64,000 bases of DNA from JBBATK01 sp044224515 (GTDB lineage Bacteria > Bacteroidota > Ignavibacteria > Kapaibacteriales > NICIL-2): positions 62,001-126,000 of the forward strand of contig JBGAKH010000002.1 in NCBI GenBank assembly GCA_044224515.1, in the 5' to 3' direction. Of the stretch, positions 37,124 to 46,868 are shown one piece after another. The notes beneath the pieces were generated by a model that saw only the letters and a list, made by a program, of their open reading frames with translations, searched no databases and was not told the DNA's origin. A program made the translations under genes and the position numbers. Within the stretch, counting starts at the first letter, position 1. Every line of letters starts with the position of its first letter.

Positions 37124-37152
37124 AAAAAGGGTTGCCACTGGCAACCCTTTTT
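37124..37152. terminator. Bidirectional intrinsic terminator
   Basis: AAAAAGGGTTGCC and GGCAACCCTTTTT form a perfect stem with an ACT loop. It lies between the convergent MFS gene and the LamG protein gene and supplies a U-run on both strands. Confidence 0.92.
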
Positions 37153-37179
37153 CGTTCGGTAAGAATACGGGGTCGTGCT

Positions 37180-40100
37180 TTAGCGAACAATAACCATTTG
37201 TTTTTTGTCGCTAAACACTCCCGCATGCAGAGTGTAGGTGTACACACCCGGCGGCAAATGACTGATGTCGAGATCGACAGCATGTTGTCCGCTAGCCAAG
37301 CGCGTGGAACCATCATACACCGTCTGCACCAACTCGCCGGTTGCAGTGAAGACCTGTAGAAGGGCCGGCACATTCTCCATTATGTCGAAACGCAGAGTCA
37401 CCAAAGAGCGTGCGGGATTCGGGTAACTCTGATAGAGTACTGCAGCGCCAACGGCAGATCGAGCTGTTGTGGCATTACACTTTCCTCCCGTTTGCATTTG
37501 TGTTGAGGTGCCAAAGGGTACCAGTTTCAGGAAGAGCAGCGAGTCTGTTTTAAAGACGGTATCGGGAATGATTCGAAGGTCGGAGACGTTTGTATCAGGA
37601 ACAAGAATGAGAAAACGGAGTTCCGCAATCTTACCTGCTTTGATAGAATCCACGTGTTGGAAGTCAATGCGCAGCGAGTCATAGGCCGGATGAGAGAATA
37701 CGACGCCCGGACCCAACACCGAGCTTGCGTCAAGGTACTTCAGCATATACTTATCCCAACGCAAGCTCAAGCCGAAGCTCATGTCTTGAAGCCAATACGT
37801 TGTACCGTGATAGGTGGTAGCAAAGTTTGAATCTAAATAGATAGGCACTCGAACGGTGTCGGACAGCGTACCGCCCAAGGGTGCCGGCTTCGTGAAGTTC
37901 GTGAGATCTGTCGAGAAGTGAATTGGTGCCAGAGGCACATAGCCGCGTCCCATAAGCTGCAATGAGTCGACGACGCGACAGGGCTTTTGAGCAAGCGCAA
38001 ATGCAAGTGAGTCGAAGCTACTGTAATCTCGCGGACAATACTGCACCACAACGTTGGCACTTTCGCCGGGCTGCAGCAGCGTACCACTAGGTGGCGTAGA
38101 CGAAACATAGCGCACGTCTTTAGGCAAGATGTTCAAAGAATCCACCGATAGGGCTACATCTCCGGTGTTCTTCACCACGAATGAGTCCAGAGCGCAATCC
38201 AGTACACGCACACTATCGAAGTCGATGAGTGCCCGCTGTATTTTCAAATCCGCCTTCTCAACAACCACCATACCATTGTCGCCACCGGCACTGAGATAGT
38301 AATTCAAAATTTCTTGTGTGTCGAAGAAAATCGAGTCGATTTTTATCGGTGTCGTAAAGGCTGTGTTCGTGCGTGGAACATAATTCATCACCACAAGTGG
38401 ATTAGTGGGATCGACATTGCGACAATCCTTTACTGTCAACTGCGTTCCTCCGCGTGGCGAAGAGACAGCTGTCGGAGGATTGTACATTGAGCTTGCACCA
38501 ATGTACTTCAGCATTGTTGTATCGTAGACGGCGTCAAACTGAACATCGACTGTAGGTGCCGGAATGTCGCGCGAAGCGAAGACCGGTACATGCAGCGTAT
38601 CGCAGCTCACAATGTTGAAGGTATCGAGTGTAGTGCGAACGTTATCGAAGGTCATTTGCATACCGTAGGCCGGTGCGCGACCTTCGCCGCTGAGAAGAAT
38701 GGTTGTATCGATATCGTTACAAGGCTTTGAATAGTGCAATACCGCTCGAGCTTGATACTTCTTGGCACCTTGACGAGGAGCTCGTGGTTTGAAGAAGAAC
38801 TTGAAGGGATAGGCATTCTGTCCGGGTTTAATGATAACCGGAAACGAGATAGGGTTGTTCAAGGTGTCTGTATGCGAGAACACCCGTTCATCCGGCATGT
38901 AGGTTATCGAGTCGATCTGCACCGTCTCCGGATTCGGATTATAGAAATCACCCGGTATTGCGATGGAGTCGGCACGAGGTGCCGAGAGTGTGTCGACACG
39001 AGTACCGGGGAAACCTATTTGTGTAACCGTTGGTCTGAAAATGAGCGAGCGTAGACCGGCTAAGTAACAGATGTAATTTCGTGGTCCCCAGCCTGCACCA
39101 TGTGCACGTATTCTAAAATTGGCAGCACAGTTGAGGTTCTTAAGCTCAGCCGGTGTTCGTGGACAGAACTTCAACCGTACCGTGTCGGTTTTGCGTGGCG
39201 GGATTTGATACGGCAGTGCTTTTCCGTTTAGGTCGTAGTAGGTTGAGCTAAAGGTAAAGAGATCCGGCGTTCCATTCTTGATACCGATTGAATCGATGGC
39301 CAGATTGTCGATGGTCATTGAGTTGACGAATGAATTATTCGTCAGCGGAATTTCTCGAATGACACAATCACATGGTCGTGTATAGGAGAAATTCTGCAGT
39401 GTGAGTGATGCATCCAGTGTAACCGTATCGCTCTTACCAACGAAGTCTCCTTCCGTCAGAATACTCGGACAAGGCTGCGAACCATAGGCGCGAACCTTCG
39501 AATTAAAAGAGCCTAGAGTTGTTGGCGCAAAATCAACAACGGCGATTATACTATCGCGAGGTTGTAGTATTCTAGGTAATGGCTTACTCAGTGAGATAAG
39601 CGTATAGCCGGTCGGAACTACCAGCGAATCGACCAGCACCGGAAGCGGTGAACTGTTCTCTAGGGCTATAGAATCTCTGCGCGTGGCACCAACTTCCAAT
39701 GTACCGTAGATCGTCAGTGGGCTGACATAGAGACGCGGTACTTGCGAAGTCCCGGACAGCTTTACTTTCCAAACATCTGTTGTAAGCGAGGTTGTGAAAT
39801 TCAAGTAGGCTGTTATGGCCAAATCTTGAAGGTTATTATTCGGTCTGAACCTGAAGTAGAATCGATGTCGGTCCTTAGGCGCCATCGTCAGATTAACCGT
39901 TGCGAGATTAAAGGGGTTTCCACTCTGGTCGACAGAGCTGAATTCTGTACCGGGTTGCGTGAGACTAAAACTCTTGAGGTTTTGTGTAACGGAAGATTCA
40001 TTCACGATATCCAGATACACAATGGAGTCTCGACATCCCACTACATTCTCAACGGTCATGACGACAGGGTCGAAACGAAATCGTTCAATCACGCCACGAC

Positions 40101-42285
40101 CACGAATCGGAATGCAATCGGTTGTATAACAGCGCTGTTCAAACAAGCACAGCGTGTCGTAGTACATGAGGGAGTCCGTAGGACGAAACGTGAGGTTTAT
40201 GGTTTTCGAGGACTTTGGATTTAAGGTCGTTGAATTGGTCCCGGGAAAGAGAAACACATCGCCCTTCTTGAGGTAGAAAGAAATACTCATCACGTCTACG
40301 TCGCTTAGATTGGTAAACGTGACGGGCATGACGCTGTCTTTGCCAACAATGACGTTTCCAAAATCGACTTGCGGAGTCGAGAAGACAACATCTCGATCCA
40401 GGCCTCTTCCTGTCCAGTACAGGGTATCAACAAACAAGCAGTTGAATCCTTGCAGGTGCAAGTAGAAAATAATAGGGTCGTTACTGACCAAGCCGGGACC
40501 CGCGGGTTTAAAGCGCAAGTACTTCTGTCCCGTACCGTTTGTTGCAGAAGGCAGCAAGGTGAAAGCAGGCGGTACTTTCGGCCAACCTACGCGTATGATC
40601 GTTGAGGGCCAACGAACGCTATCGATGATAATGTTGCGCCGTGTAAGATTAAACCAGTTGAGGGCACCCGACGGATTTCCAACATCGCCAAGACACACTC
40701 TGCCAAGATTGACAGACTTTATGCGAGTTTTCCCGGTTGCATAATCTCGTATAGAAAATACTTCGACGATGGTTCCTTTGATCACCACTGTGCCAGAACC
40801 CGGACAAGCATCATCGGTCAGCAAGTGCAGTGTGTCGACGAAACTAAAGGTCGTGTCAATGGTCGGATGAAAACGCATATACAGCGTATCACACTCTCCG
40901 ATGTTCAACGTGAGAGGAAAGCTCTTTCCTTTTGGCGGCATGAGTTGGAACACGCCACCGTACTTCGCCATTGTTCCACCGTTGATGTGTACCGGACGAT
41001 TTGTGGCCGTGCCGCTAGGTCCGGTGTTGTTACAGACAACGATTGCCGAGTCGTAGAAGGGTGTTGATACACACTTTGCGTACAGCGTATCGAAGTTTAT
41101 CACAGTCGCTTTCGTCTGTACTTCGGTTGAACGGGTGAGATTGATGTCAACCTTCGTGGTTGTCACGCAGCGATTCACACCTGCAATGTTTAACGTTGCT
41201 TTGATCGTACCGGATATATTTCCGTTAAAGCTTACGGTGAGACCAACAGGTGTGTTCGGACTTAAAACAGCGCTTTTGGGATTAACGCTGAATTGCGACG
41301 CGTTTGTTCCGGTTATGCTGAAGTTATAGGTATTGCCGCAGGATTGATAGGAGGTGTCGGTTACCGTTACCTGCCACGACTTTGTTGCCGTGCATTTAAT
41401 ATCATCGGTGATAGTCTTTATGTCTGTGATAATCTTTTGCGACACCGTACGATTGGATGGCTGGCAGGTTTGCACCTGCACCATGTGTCCAACATTGCCT
41501 TTGCCGGTTGCATCGCAGAGAAGTCCGGCGTTGGATCCTGTATTGTTATCGTTGCAGCGATAGTACAAGATCAATCCTGCTTCGTTGCCTGCAAGAGACT
41601 TTTCCATGTTGCAGTAAATCTCGAGCGGACTCAGTACACGCTTCCAGATTCGGATCTCATCCATCTGCCCAATGAACGTACGATAGCTTGAAGTGCGAGC
41701 GATGTCGTTTGTCGAGCCAAAAAATATCCCAAGCGCCGGGTCATTCGGCACGCGCAAGGTCGTGAGTGCATAGGCGGCGTTGGAGGCTCTTGCAGCTTCC
41801 TTGGCATTCAGATAAATAATCGCGGAGCGTGCACTTCCATCGAATACCACGCAGAGATGAGTCCATACGCCATACAGTGGAGTTGCATCAGTTATGGCCT
41901 GAGTGTTGTCTGTGGCTCCAAGATTATCGCCTTGTCCATTCAGCTCAAAAACCAGTTTGTCGGTGGGATCGATATAGATCGCCCAGGAGTCATTGTTGTC
42001 GTTGTTGGTGTACGGACCCCACTTGCCACCCAAGTACACCCGTGTACCGGCTTGCCTGGTGGGATTAATCCAAAACTCGACGCTCATCGCAGTTGTAAGA
42101 CTATCCTGTGCCTTGGTTTTCTCAACGTCAATGTAATTGGCACCTTTTCCGGTACTCACTGTTCCGGTGTAGGCGCGGCCCACGCAGCTCTTATCGGCAT
42201 CACATGCCGAAGGAAATTGTGCCAGGACAAAACCTGAGGGGAGAAGCAGGAGGACCAGAAGTGAAACGAGGAGCGGAGTTTTCAT
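37180..42285 (-). CDS. Giant LamG-domain surface protein with Hydin/choice-of-anchor repeats and T9SS sorting domain
   Basis: A 1701-residue protein with signal peptide (MKTPLLVSLLVLLLLPSGFV then LAQ). Residues about 55-240 are a LamG/concanavalin-like module (AMSVEFWINPTRQAGTRVYL, FIGQMDEIRIWKRVLSPLEI). From about 300 to 1250 there are some eight Ig-like repeats of the ASPM/Hydin or choice-of-anchor D type (for example VDFGNVIVGKDSVMPVTFTN and LSPNTPVGLTVSFNGNIS). At least two later modules resemble cohesin-like folds (MQMTFDNVRTTLDTFNIVSC, MLKYIGASSMYNPPTA and DKYMLKYLDASSVLGPG). The end (LYQSYPNPARSLVTLRFDI, LPPGVYTYTLHAGVFSDKKQ) is a T9SS sorting domain. A surface adhesin or structural protein is likely. 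It has its own terminator downstream. Confidence 0.9.
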   Translation of the reverse strand: MKTPLLVSLLVLLLLPSGFVLAQFPSACDADKSCVGRAYTGTVSTGKGANYIDVEKTKAQDSLTTAMSVEFWINPTRQAGTRVYLGGKWGPYTNNDNNDSWAIYIDPTDKLVFELNGQGDNLGATDNTQAITDATPLYGVWTHLCVVFDGSARSAIIYLNAKEAARASNAAYALTTLRVPNDPALGIFFGSTNDIARTSSYRTFIGQMDEIRIWKRVLSPLEIYCNMEKSLAGNEAGLILYYRCNDNNTGSNAGLLCDATGKGNVGHMVQVQTCQPSNRTVSQKIITDIKTITDDIKCTATKSWQVTVTDTSYQSCGNTYNFSITGTNASQFSVNPKSAVLSPNTPVGLTVSFNGNISGTIKATLNIAGVNRCVTTTKVDINLTRSTEVQTKATVINFDTLYAKCVSTPFYDSAIVVCNNTGPSGTATNRPVHINGGTMAKYGGVFQLMPPKGKSFPLTLNIGECDTLYMRFHPTIDTTFSFVDTLHLLTDDACPGSGTVVIKGTIVEVFSIRDYATGKTRIKSVNLGRVCLGDVGNPSGALNWFNLTRRNIIIDSVRWPSTIIRVGWPKVPPAFTLLPSATNGTGQKYLRFKPAGPGLVSNDPIIFYLHLQGFNCLFVDTLYWTGRGLDRDVVFSTPQVDFGNVIVGKDSVMPVTFTNLSDVDVMSISFYLKKGDVFLFPGTNSTTLNPKSSKTINLTFRPTDSLMYYDTLCLFEQRCYTTDCIPIRGRGVIERFRFDPVVMTVENVVGCRDSIVYLDIVNESSVTQNLKSFSLTQPGTEFSSVDQSGNPFNLATVNLTMAPKDRHRFYFRFRPNNNLQDLAITAYLNFTTSLTTDVWKVKLSGTSQVPRLYVSPLTIYGTLEVGATRRDSIALENSSPLPVLVDSLVVPTGYTLISLSKPLPRILQPRDSIIAVVDFAPTTLGSFNSKVRAYGSQPCPSILTEGDFVGKSDTVTLDASLTLQNFSYTRPCDCVIREIPLTNNSFVNSMTIDNLAIDSIGIKNGTPDLFTFSSTYYDLNGKALPYQIPPRKTDTVRLKFCPRTPAELKNLNCAANFRIRAHGAGWGPRNYICYLAGLRSLIFRPTVTQIGFPGTRVDTLSAPRADSIAIPGDFYNPNPETVQIDSITYMPDERVFSHTDTLNNPISFPVIIKPGQNAYPFKFFFKPRAPRQGAKKYQARAVLHYSKPCNDIDTTILLSGEGRAPAYGMQMTFDNVRTTLDTFNIVSCDTLHVPVFASRDIPAPTVDVQFDAVYDTTMLKYIGASSMYNPPTAVSSPRGGTQLTVKDCRNVDPTNPLVVMNYVPRTNTAFTTPIKIDSIFFDTQEILNYYLSAGGDNGMVVVEKADLKIQRALIDFDSVRVLDCALDSFVVKNTGDVALSVDSLNILPKDVRYVSSTPPSGTLLQPGESANVVVQYCPRDYSSFDSLAFALAQKPCRVVDSLQLMGRGYVPLAPIHFSTDLTNFTKPAPLGGTLSDTVRVPIYLDSNFATTYHGTTYWLQDMSFGLSLRWDKYMLKYLDASSVLGPGVVFSHPAYDSLRIDFQHVDSIKAGKIAELRFLILVPDTNVSDLRIIPDTVFKTDSLLFLKLVPFGTSTQMQTGGKCNATTARSAVGAAVLYQSYPNPARSLVTLRFDIMENVPALLQVFTATGELVQTVYDGSTRLASGQHAVDLDISHLPPGVYTYTLHAGVFSDKKQMVIVR

Positions 42286-42655
42286 AGAAGTGTGGAAGGT
42301 GAAAACCTCGTGAATTGAACTGTCAGAATGCTAACAGTCCTCGAACAACGACACCGTATACTCAACTGTATAACTACAAACAGACTTCGAAACCTAGCCT
42401 TTGTTTCATCAACCCCGGGTACTCGGCTTGACCACTGAAACGTGCGGATACGGCTTCATATCATACTAGCTAAAATCGCGCCAAATAGCCTGTTTTTAGG
42501 GATTCGGCACTTATTTTGTATGCACCGGAGCAAGAATCGCGTGTTTCATGCCCTTCCATGTACACATATTCATACTTTGCGATGTCTAAGCTCTTCAAGG
42601 GACTTCGTATTGCATCTGAAAATTGCAATAAAAAGACCTCATAATCAATAGCGAC
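42286..42655. other. Divergent intergenic region
   Basis: 370 bases between the divergent LamG protein gene and the secreted protein at 42656. I see no ORF I can support. Promoters for both genes must be here; an imperfect ATTGCA...TTGCAAT repeat lies about 50 bases before the plus-strand gene. Confidence 0.4.
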
Positions 42656-43666
42656 ATGAAATTCACCACTGCTTTCACCACAGCATTCTTCGTCTTCTCA
42701 CTGTTCTTGGTCAGCGACACCACGGCCGGCGACTCAGTCCATGTTGATCGAATAGTTATTGGCAAGCTTGAGTGTGGACGAAACATCACCTTCAAAGAAT
42801 CAAAGCTTGAGGCAGGTCTGGCGTTGGCCTGCAACCTCAGCGGACGGTACCGTCTTATACCAAGTCGCGAGAGTGACTCTGTGGCAAAGCAGCTAAGGAT
42901 CCGTCAACAAGTCAGCGACAGTAGCCATCCTCCCGTGATGCGCGTTGCACAAGCATTGGCATCCAGCTACATCGTCTTCGCTCGCGTAGATCGTTTGGAA
43001 AACATCATTAGAGCGGAAGTACAAATTGCGACCGGTGATGCATTCGGCTCTCGCACCACGGGTAAGGGTTTTGCCCTCATCCGCTATCGTTCCGAGAAAA
43101 AAGATGAGGTAGTGGAGGATCCGGCGGTACTTACGGCTTTACAGCGTGCCTTGTGCGTTGCACTTCAGGATTCAATGTTGTATGCCAAGCAACAAGGTGT
43201 ATACAATGTCAGACCTGCAGCTCCCACTGTGGCCGGAGGAATGAAGTTTATCGACAATCCCGGATTGCCTCCTTGGCAACTCTTCCAGAACCACACCGTT
43301 AATGGCTTTGATGTTGTCGTACAGGTTTTCGACGCGATGAAGGATGCACGTGATTATGTCTGCTACGACGTTGATTCTCGTGACAGCATTTTTGCGCACT
43401 TCAAGCTGTTCCTCATCGAGAACGACAACGAGCCGTCGCGACCCGAGCTCGACGCCCTGTACAAGTTTGAAGTTCAGTATTACATCCATGGAACCTGTCG
43501 CCGTACCGATGCCGGTGCCGAGATCAAGATGTACTTCTGTCATGTAAACAGCAACGGCACCTACTCCATTATACGCACCGCACAGGAATTCCTGAGTGAG
43601 GATGATCAGGACGCTTTCCGTCAGAAAATCAAGATGCTCGCGCTCAGCGTGAGCGAAATGAAATAG
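42656..43666 (+). CDS. Secreted protein of unknown function
   Basis: A 336-residue protein from ATG 42656 with a short signal peptide (MKFTTAFTTAFFVFSLFLVS then DTTAG). Residues about 25-180 alternate strands and helices (VDRIVIGKLECGRNITFKES, AQALASSYIVFARVDRLENI, RALCVALQDSMLY) in a way reminiscent of TolB-N/CsgG-like domains that score accumulated family members of FCB lipoproteins, but no diagnostic motif is visible. The second half (IDNPGLPPWQLFQNHTVNGF, FEVQYYIHGTCRR, MYFCHVNSNGTYSIIRTA) may be another copy of a similar fold. I do not assign a function. It is probably monocistronic. Confidence 0.7.
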   Translation: MKFTTAFTTAFFVFSLFLVSDTTAGDSVHVDRIVIGKLECGRNITFKESKLEAGLALACNLSGRYRLIPSRESDSVAKQLRIRQQVSDSSHPPVMRVAQALASSYIVFARVDRLENIIRAEVQIATGDAFGSRTTGKGFALIRYRSEKKDEVVEDPAVLTALQRALCVALQDSMLYAKQQGVYNVRPAAPTVAGGMKFIDNPGLPPWQLFQNHTVNGFDVVVQVFDAMKDARDYVCYDVDSRDSIFAHFKLFLIENDNEPSRPELDALYKFEVQYYIHGTCRRTDAGAEIKMYFCHVNSNGTYSIIRTAQEFLSEDDQDAFRQKIKMLALSVSEMK

Positions 43667-43828
43667 CCTCTTGCACAGGTCGAGCAAGTAGCCTCCACTC
43701 TAAACTCCCATCTCGGTATATCCACGCGAAGAAGGCATCGAATGGACATTTCCACTATGCTTCGATGGGTTTGCTATATTCGCAACCTAGTATAGACGAA
43801 GATTTCGAGAAATTTAAGGGGACCTCGC

Positions 43829-44956
43829 ATGAATTGCACGGTACGCGCCATATCATCAAAGGCTGACACGCTAAAGTTTATCAAGTCGCAGTGGATCTTC
43901 TATAGGGGGGACAAAAACTTTGTTCCACCGATGATCATGGATCGTCAAAAGCTGCTCGATCAAAACAAAAACCCTTTTTACAAGCACGCCAAGATGCAGC
44001 TCTTCTTGGCTGAAGCGAATGGACAAATCGTTGGCCGTATTGCAGCTCTCACGAATGACAACCATAACATCATCCACGAAGACAAGGTTGGTTTCTTTGG
44101 TTTTTTCGAATGCGTCAATGATCAGAGCGTAGCCAATGCTTTGTTGGATGCCGCTGCTGCATGGTTGCGAGAGCAAAAGATGCAAGACATGCGTGGTCCG
44201 GTTAACCCGTCGATGAACGACGAATGCGGATTGCTGGTGGAAGGTTATGACGCTCCACCGCAGATTCTCATGACCTACAATCCTCCCTACTATGCCGACT
44301 TGTTAGAGAAGTACGGATTGCATAAAGAGATGGACCTCTTTGCCTATGCGCTGTACAACAAGTCCTACGCTTCCGAGAAAATGAAGCGCATGATTACGCT
44401 CATCCGTGAACGCAGCGGAATGACTATTCGTGCCATGAAGTTTGGTCCGAAGGCGGCATTTGAACGAGACGTGCAAACATTGAAAGAGATTTACAATGCT
44501 GCATGGGAGAAGAACTGGGGTTTTGTTAAGATGACGGACGAAGAGTTCGACTTCCTTGCCAACGACCTGAAGCAAGTTGCTGATCCGAGTTTGGTGCTCA
44601 TCGCCGAAATCGCCGGACGTCCTGTTGGCTTCGCTCTTAGTCTTCCAAACATTAATGAGTGCCTCATCCATAACAAGAACGGTGGCCTGCTTGGAGGCAT
44701 CTGGCACTTGCTCACAAAGAAAAAGAAGATTCAGGCAGTACGCATCATGGTCTTGGGTGTGTTGCCTGAGTATCGCAACAAAGGATTAGACTCTGTACTC
44801 TATGCGGAAACGGCAGATGCCGCTCATCGTATTGGTTGCGATATGGGTGAAGCCTCTTGGATTCTTGAAAGTAACGAGGCCATGAATAAGGCAGCCACAC
44901 AGGTCATGCAGGGTACCAAGTACAAGACCTATCGCATCTATCAAAAAGCACTTTAA
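43829..44956 (+). CDS. GNAT-superfamily acetyltransferase-like protein
   Basis: A 375-residue cytoplasmic protein; AGGGG eight bases before ATG 43829 supports the start. The N-terminal part (FIKSQWIFYRGDKNFVPPMI, NPFYKHAKMQLFLAEANGQI, VGRIAAL) and C-terminal part (LVLIAEIAGRPVGFALSLPN, VRIMVLGVLPEYRNKGLDSV, LYAETADAAHRIGCDMGEAS) look like two GNAT lobes. The motif A loop is PEYRNKGLDS in the second lobe and is less conserved in the first. Two-lobe proteins of this length are widespread and uncharacterised; the substrate is unknown. The CPBP protease gene starts 60 bases downstream and may be co-transcribed. Confidence 0.85.
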   Translation: MNCTVRAISSKADTLKFIKSQWIFYRGDKNFVPPMIMDRQKLLDQNKNPFYKHAKMQLFLAEANGQIVGRIAALTNDNHNIIHEDKVGFFGFFECVNDQSVANALLDAAAAWLREQKMQDMRGPVNPSMNDECGLLVEGYDAPPQILMTYNPPYYADLLEKYGLHKEMDLFAYALYNKSYASEKMKRMITLIRERSGMTIRAMKFGPKAAFERDVQTLKEIYNAAWEKNWGFVKMTDEEFDFLANDLKQVADPSLVLIAEIAGRPVGFALSLPNINECLIHNKNGGLLGGIWHLLTKKKKIQAVRIMVLGVLPEYRNKGLDSVLYAETADAAHRIGCDMGEASWILESNEAMNKAATQVMQGTKYKTYRIYQKAL

Positions 44957-45016
44957 GACCTCATATAAGCAGGCGACTACGTGTGTGCCGCCTGCTTCCC
45001 TTCTTCTTACCCATCT

Positions 45017-45874
45017 ATGAACGATTTCCACGGCGAACAGCGATTTTCACACTCCGCCTTTGCCTGGATGGCTGTGCTCAGCATCTGGTTTAGCTACCAA
45101 CTAGCCGGATTGTTTCTGGGGCAAGCCCTGGGCATCAACGAAAGCAGTCCCTTACTAGCACTACTGCAAGGTGTCTCACAACTTGGTTTCATGTTTGTAC
45201 CAACCTTGCTCCTCATGAGACTATCGCCGCTTGGTTACAGTGGCTTGCTTCGCATAAAGAGTGAGAGCTTGAATGCTCGCGTGTGGGCTTTGGTTTGTGT
45301 GGGACTCGTTGCGACAGAAGCTTTTGACGTGGGTTGGACCTCAATTCAGCACTCTTTGCTTCCTCAAGCAACGCTTGACTTCTTTTCGTGGCTAGACAAG
45401 ATCCAGGAAGGTATGATTACGAACATCATGGGACCGTCTGATTGGATAAACATCATACGATCCATCATCATCGTGGCGCTCATTCCTGCACTAAGCGAAG
45501 AGACCCTCATACGAGGTCTGATGCAACGATCATTGGAAGAAACTCAGACTCCAATCGCCGCACTGATGGGCACTTCACTATTCTTCAGTGTGGCGCATTT
45601 CAACCCTGAACACTTGGTTTCGCTGTTCTTCATCAGCATCGTCTTAGGCAGCCTGGCATATTCCACAAAATCTCTGATACCGGGGATTGTTCTGCACTTC
45701 GCCAACAACTTGGTTGCCGTCATCGGCTATCATTCTGCCTCAGCTATCGAGCGTAGTCAGACGAGCTACCTGGATCTTCCCTTGGCTGGCATACTCGTTG
45801 CTCTTGGTCTGGGAAGTCTCTTCTTTATACTGCGAATCTTGCGGCGTTCAGACACCTCAGCGCTCACTGAATAA
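45017..45874 (+). CDS. CPBP-family intramembrane glutamic protease
   Basis: A 285-residue membrane protein; ATG 45017 is chosen over an upstream GTG because it gives a normal cytoplasmic N-terminus before the first helix. It has about eight hydrophobic segments. The three active-site motifs of the CPBP (Rce1-like) family are present in order: EETLIRGLMQ (EExxxR), FFSVAHF (FxxxH) and HFANNLVAV (HxxxN). Bacterial members cleave membrane or prenylated peptides, and the actual substrate is not predictable. It follows the GNAT-like gene in the same direction. Confidence 0.92.
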   Translation: MNDFHGEQRFSHSAFAWMAVLSIWFSYQLAGLFLGQALGINESSPLLALLQGVSQLGFMFVPTLLLMRLSPLGYSGLLRIKSESLNARVWALVCVGLVATEAFDVGWTSIQHSLLPQATLDFFSWLDKIQEGMITNIMGPSDWINIIRSIIIVALIPALSEETLIRGLMQRSLEETQTPIAALMGTSLFFSVAHFNPEHLVSLFFISIVLGSLAYSTKSLIPGIVLHFANNLVAVIGYHSASAIERSQTSYLDLPLAGILVALGLGSLFFILRILRRSDTSALTE

Positions 45875-45900
45875 GTACGCAACGCTCGTTCAAGTAGTCC

Positions 45901-46479
45901 TTACACCTTGCGAACATACTTTGTGAGTATTACGATTTGTTGGCCTTCCACGCGACCTTCAATCTGCTCTGTGTTGTTGCGCACCAACTTGATATTGTGA
46001 ACAACAGTGCCTTGCTTTGCTTGGATGGAACTACCCTTGACATCCAGAGTTTTTACGAGAGAGATGTTGTCTCCGTCTTGCAGAATATTACCATTGCTAT
46101 CGAGGTGAAAACCTTCGGACGCTTCACGATCATGATCGCCCGTCTGCTTTGCCCACTCTAAGGCTTCTTCGTCGATATAGAGCATGTCAAGTGCATCAGC
46201 GGCCCAGCTTTCGGCTCTGCATCGGTTCAGCATTCTCCACGCAACAACTTTCACAGGCGTGTGTTCACTCCACATACTTGTGCTGAGACATTGCCAGTGC
46301 TCTGTATTCAGAAACTCTTTCTTCTCGAGCTGATCGAAGCACTTACTGCAGACCAGTATCGTGTCATCGAGGCTGCCTTTGGAAAAAGGCGGAACTCCAT
46401 AGGGTTGAAGGTTCTGTGTTGACGCACATAATTCACAACAGCCATTGCTGCGCTGATGAAGAGAAGCATCGATGCTCAT
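45901..46479 (-). CDS. PhnA-family protein (YjdM-like)
   Basis: A 192-residue protein; ATG 46479 gives the usual N-terminus with a zinc ribbon directly after it (CCELCAST, then CSKCFDQL). The C-terminal 70 residues are the PhnA domain: LDSNGNILQDGDNISLVKTL then DVKGSSIQAKQGTVVHNIKL and IVILTKYVRKV. The middle section (WSEHTPVKVVAWRMLNR) is also typical of the longer family members. Although named for alkylphosphonate use, the biochemical role of the family is unsettled. It converges on the CPBP gene with a 26-base gap. Confidence 0.9.
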   Translation of the reverse strand: MSIDASLHQRSNGCCELCASTQNLQPYGVPPFSKGSLDDTILVCSKCFDQLEKKEFLNTEHWQCLSTSMWSEHTPVKVVAWRMLNRCRAESWAADALDMLYIDEEALEWAKQTGDHDREASEGFHLDSNGNILQDGDNISLVKTLDVKGSSIQAKQGTVVHNIKLVRNNTEQIEGRVEGQQIVILTKYVRKV

Positions 46480-46604
46480 ACTGAGGTCCGGAAGGGAGTG
46501 GTGAAAAGAAGAGTGCAAAAATACGGATCGGGCTGTGAACAAAGGCCATCACTATGACGCCTGAGCGAACCGGACTTGTCTGGACTAATCGTTCGGCGTG
46601 GTCT

Positions 46605-46662
46605 AAAAAAGATCTGCCACCGTCAGCATACATCGTCCTTGATGTGATACCGGGTGGCAGAT
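46605..46662 (-). terminator. Nested hairpin with U-run after flgE
   Basis: ATCTGCCACC (46612-46621) pairs with GGTGGCAGAT (46653-46662), enclosing a second stem ACATC/GATGT. On the minus strand it is followed by CTTTTTTAG. It lies 200 bases past flgE and 125 bases before phnA, so it ends flgE transcription or acts as a leader element for phnA. Confidence 0.7.
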
Positions 46663-46868
46663 GGTTGTCGTATATACCTCGAGTTGCGGTGCGTTCGTTT
46701 GCGTTGCGGTGCAACTCTTTTCCTCCAACTGAATTCCAATGCTACTGCTGCACATCTCTGTTGTGCAGAGCTATGGACGAAATCGAGTTCGCGAGATTGT
46801 GAGCACATGAGTCGTTCAAAGCACCGACACACGCATTCGACTAGCGATCGATTTGCCTTAAGCTAGAA

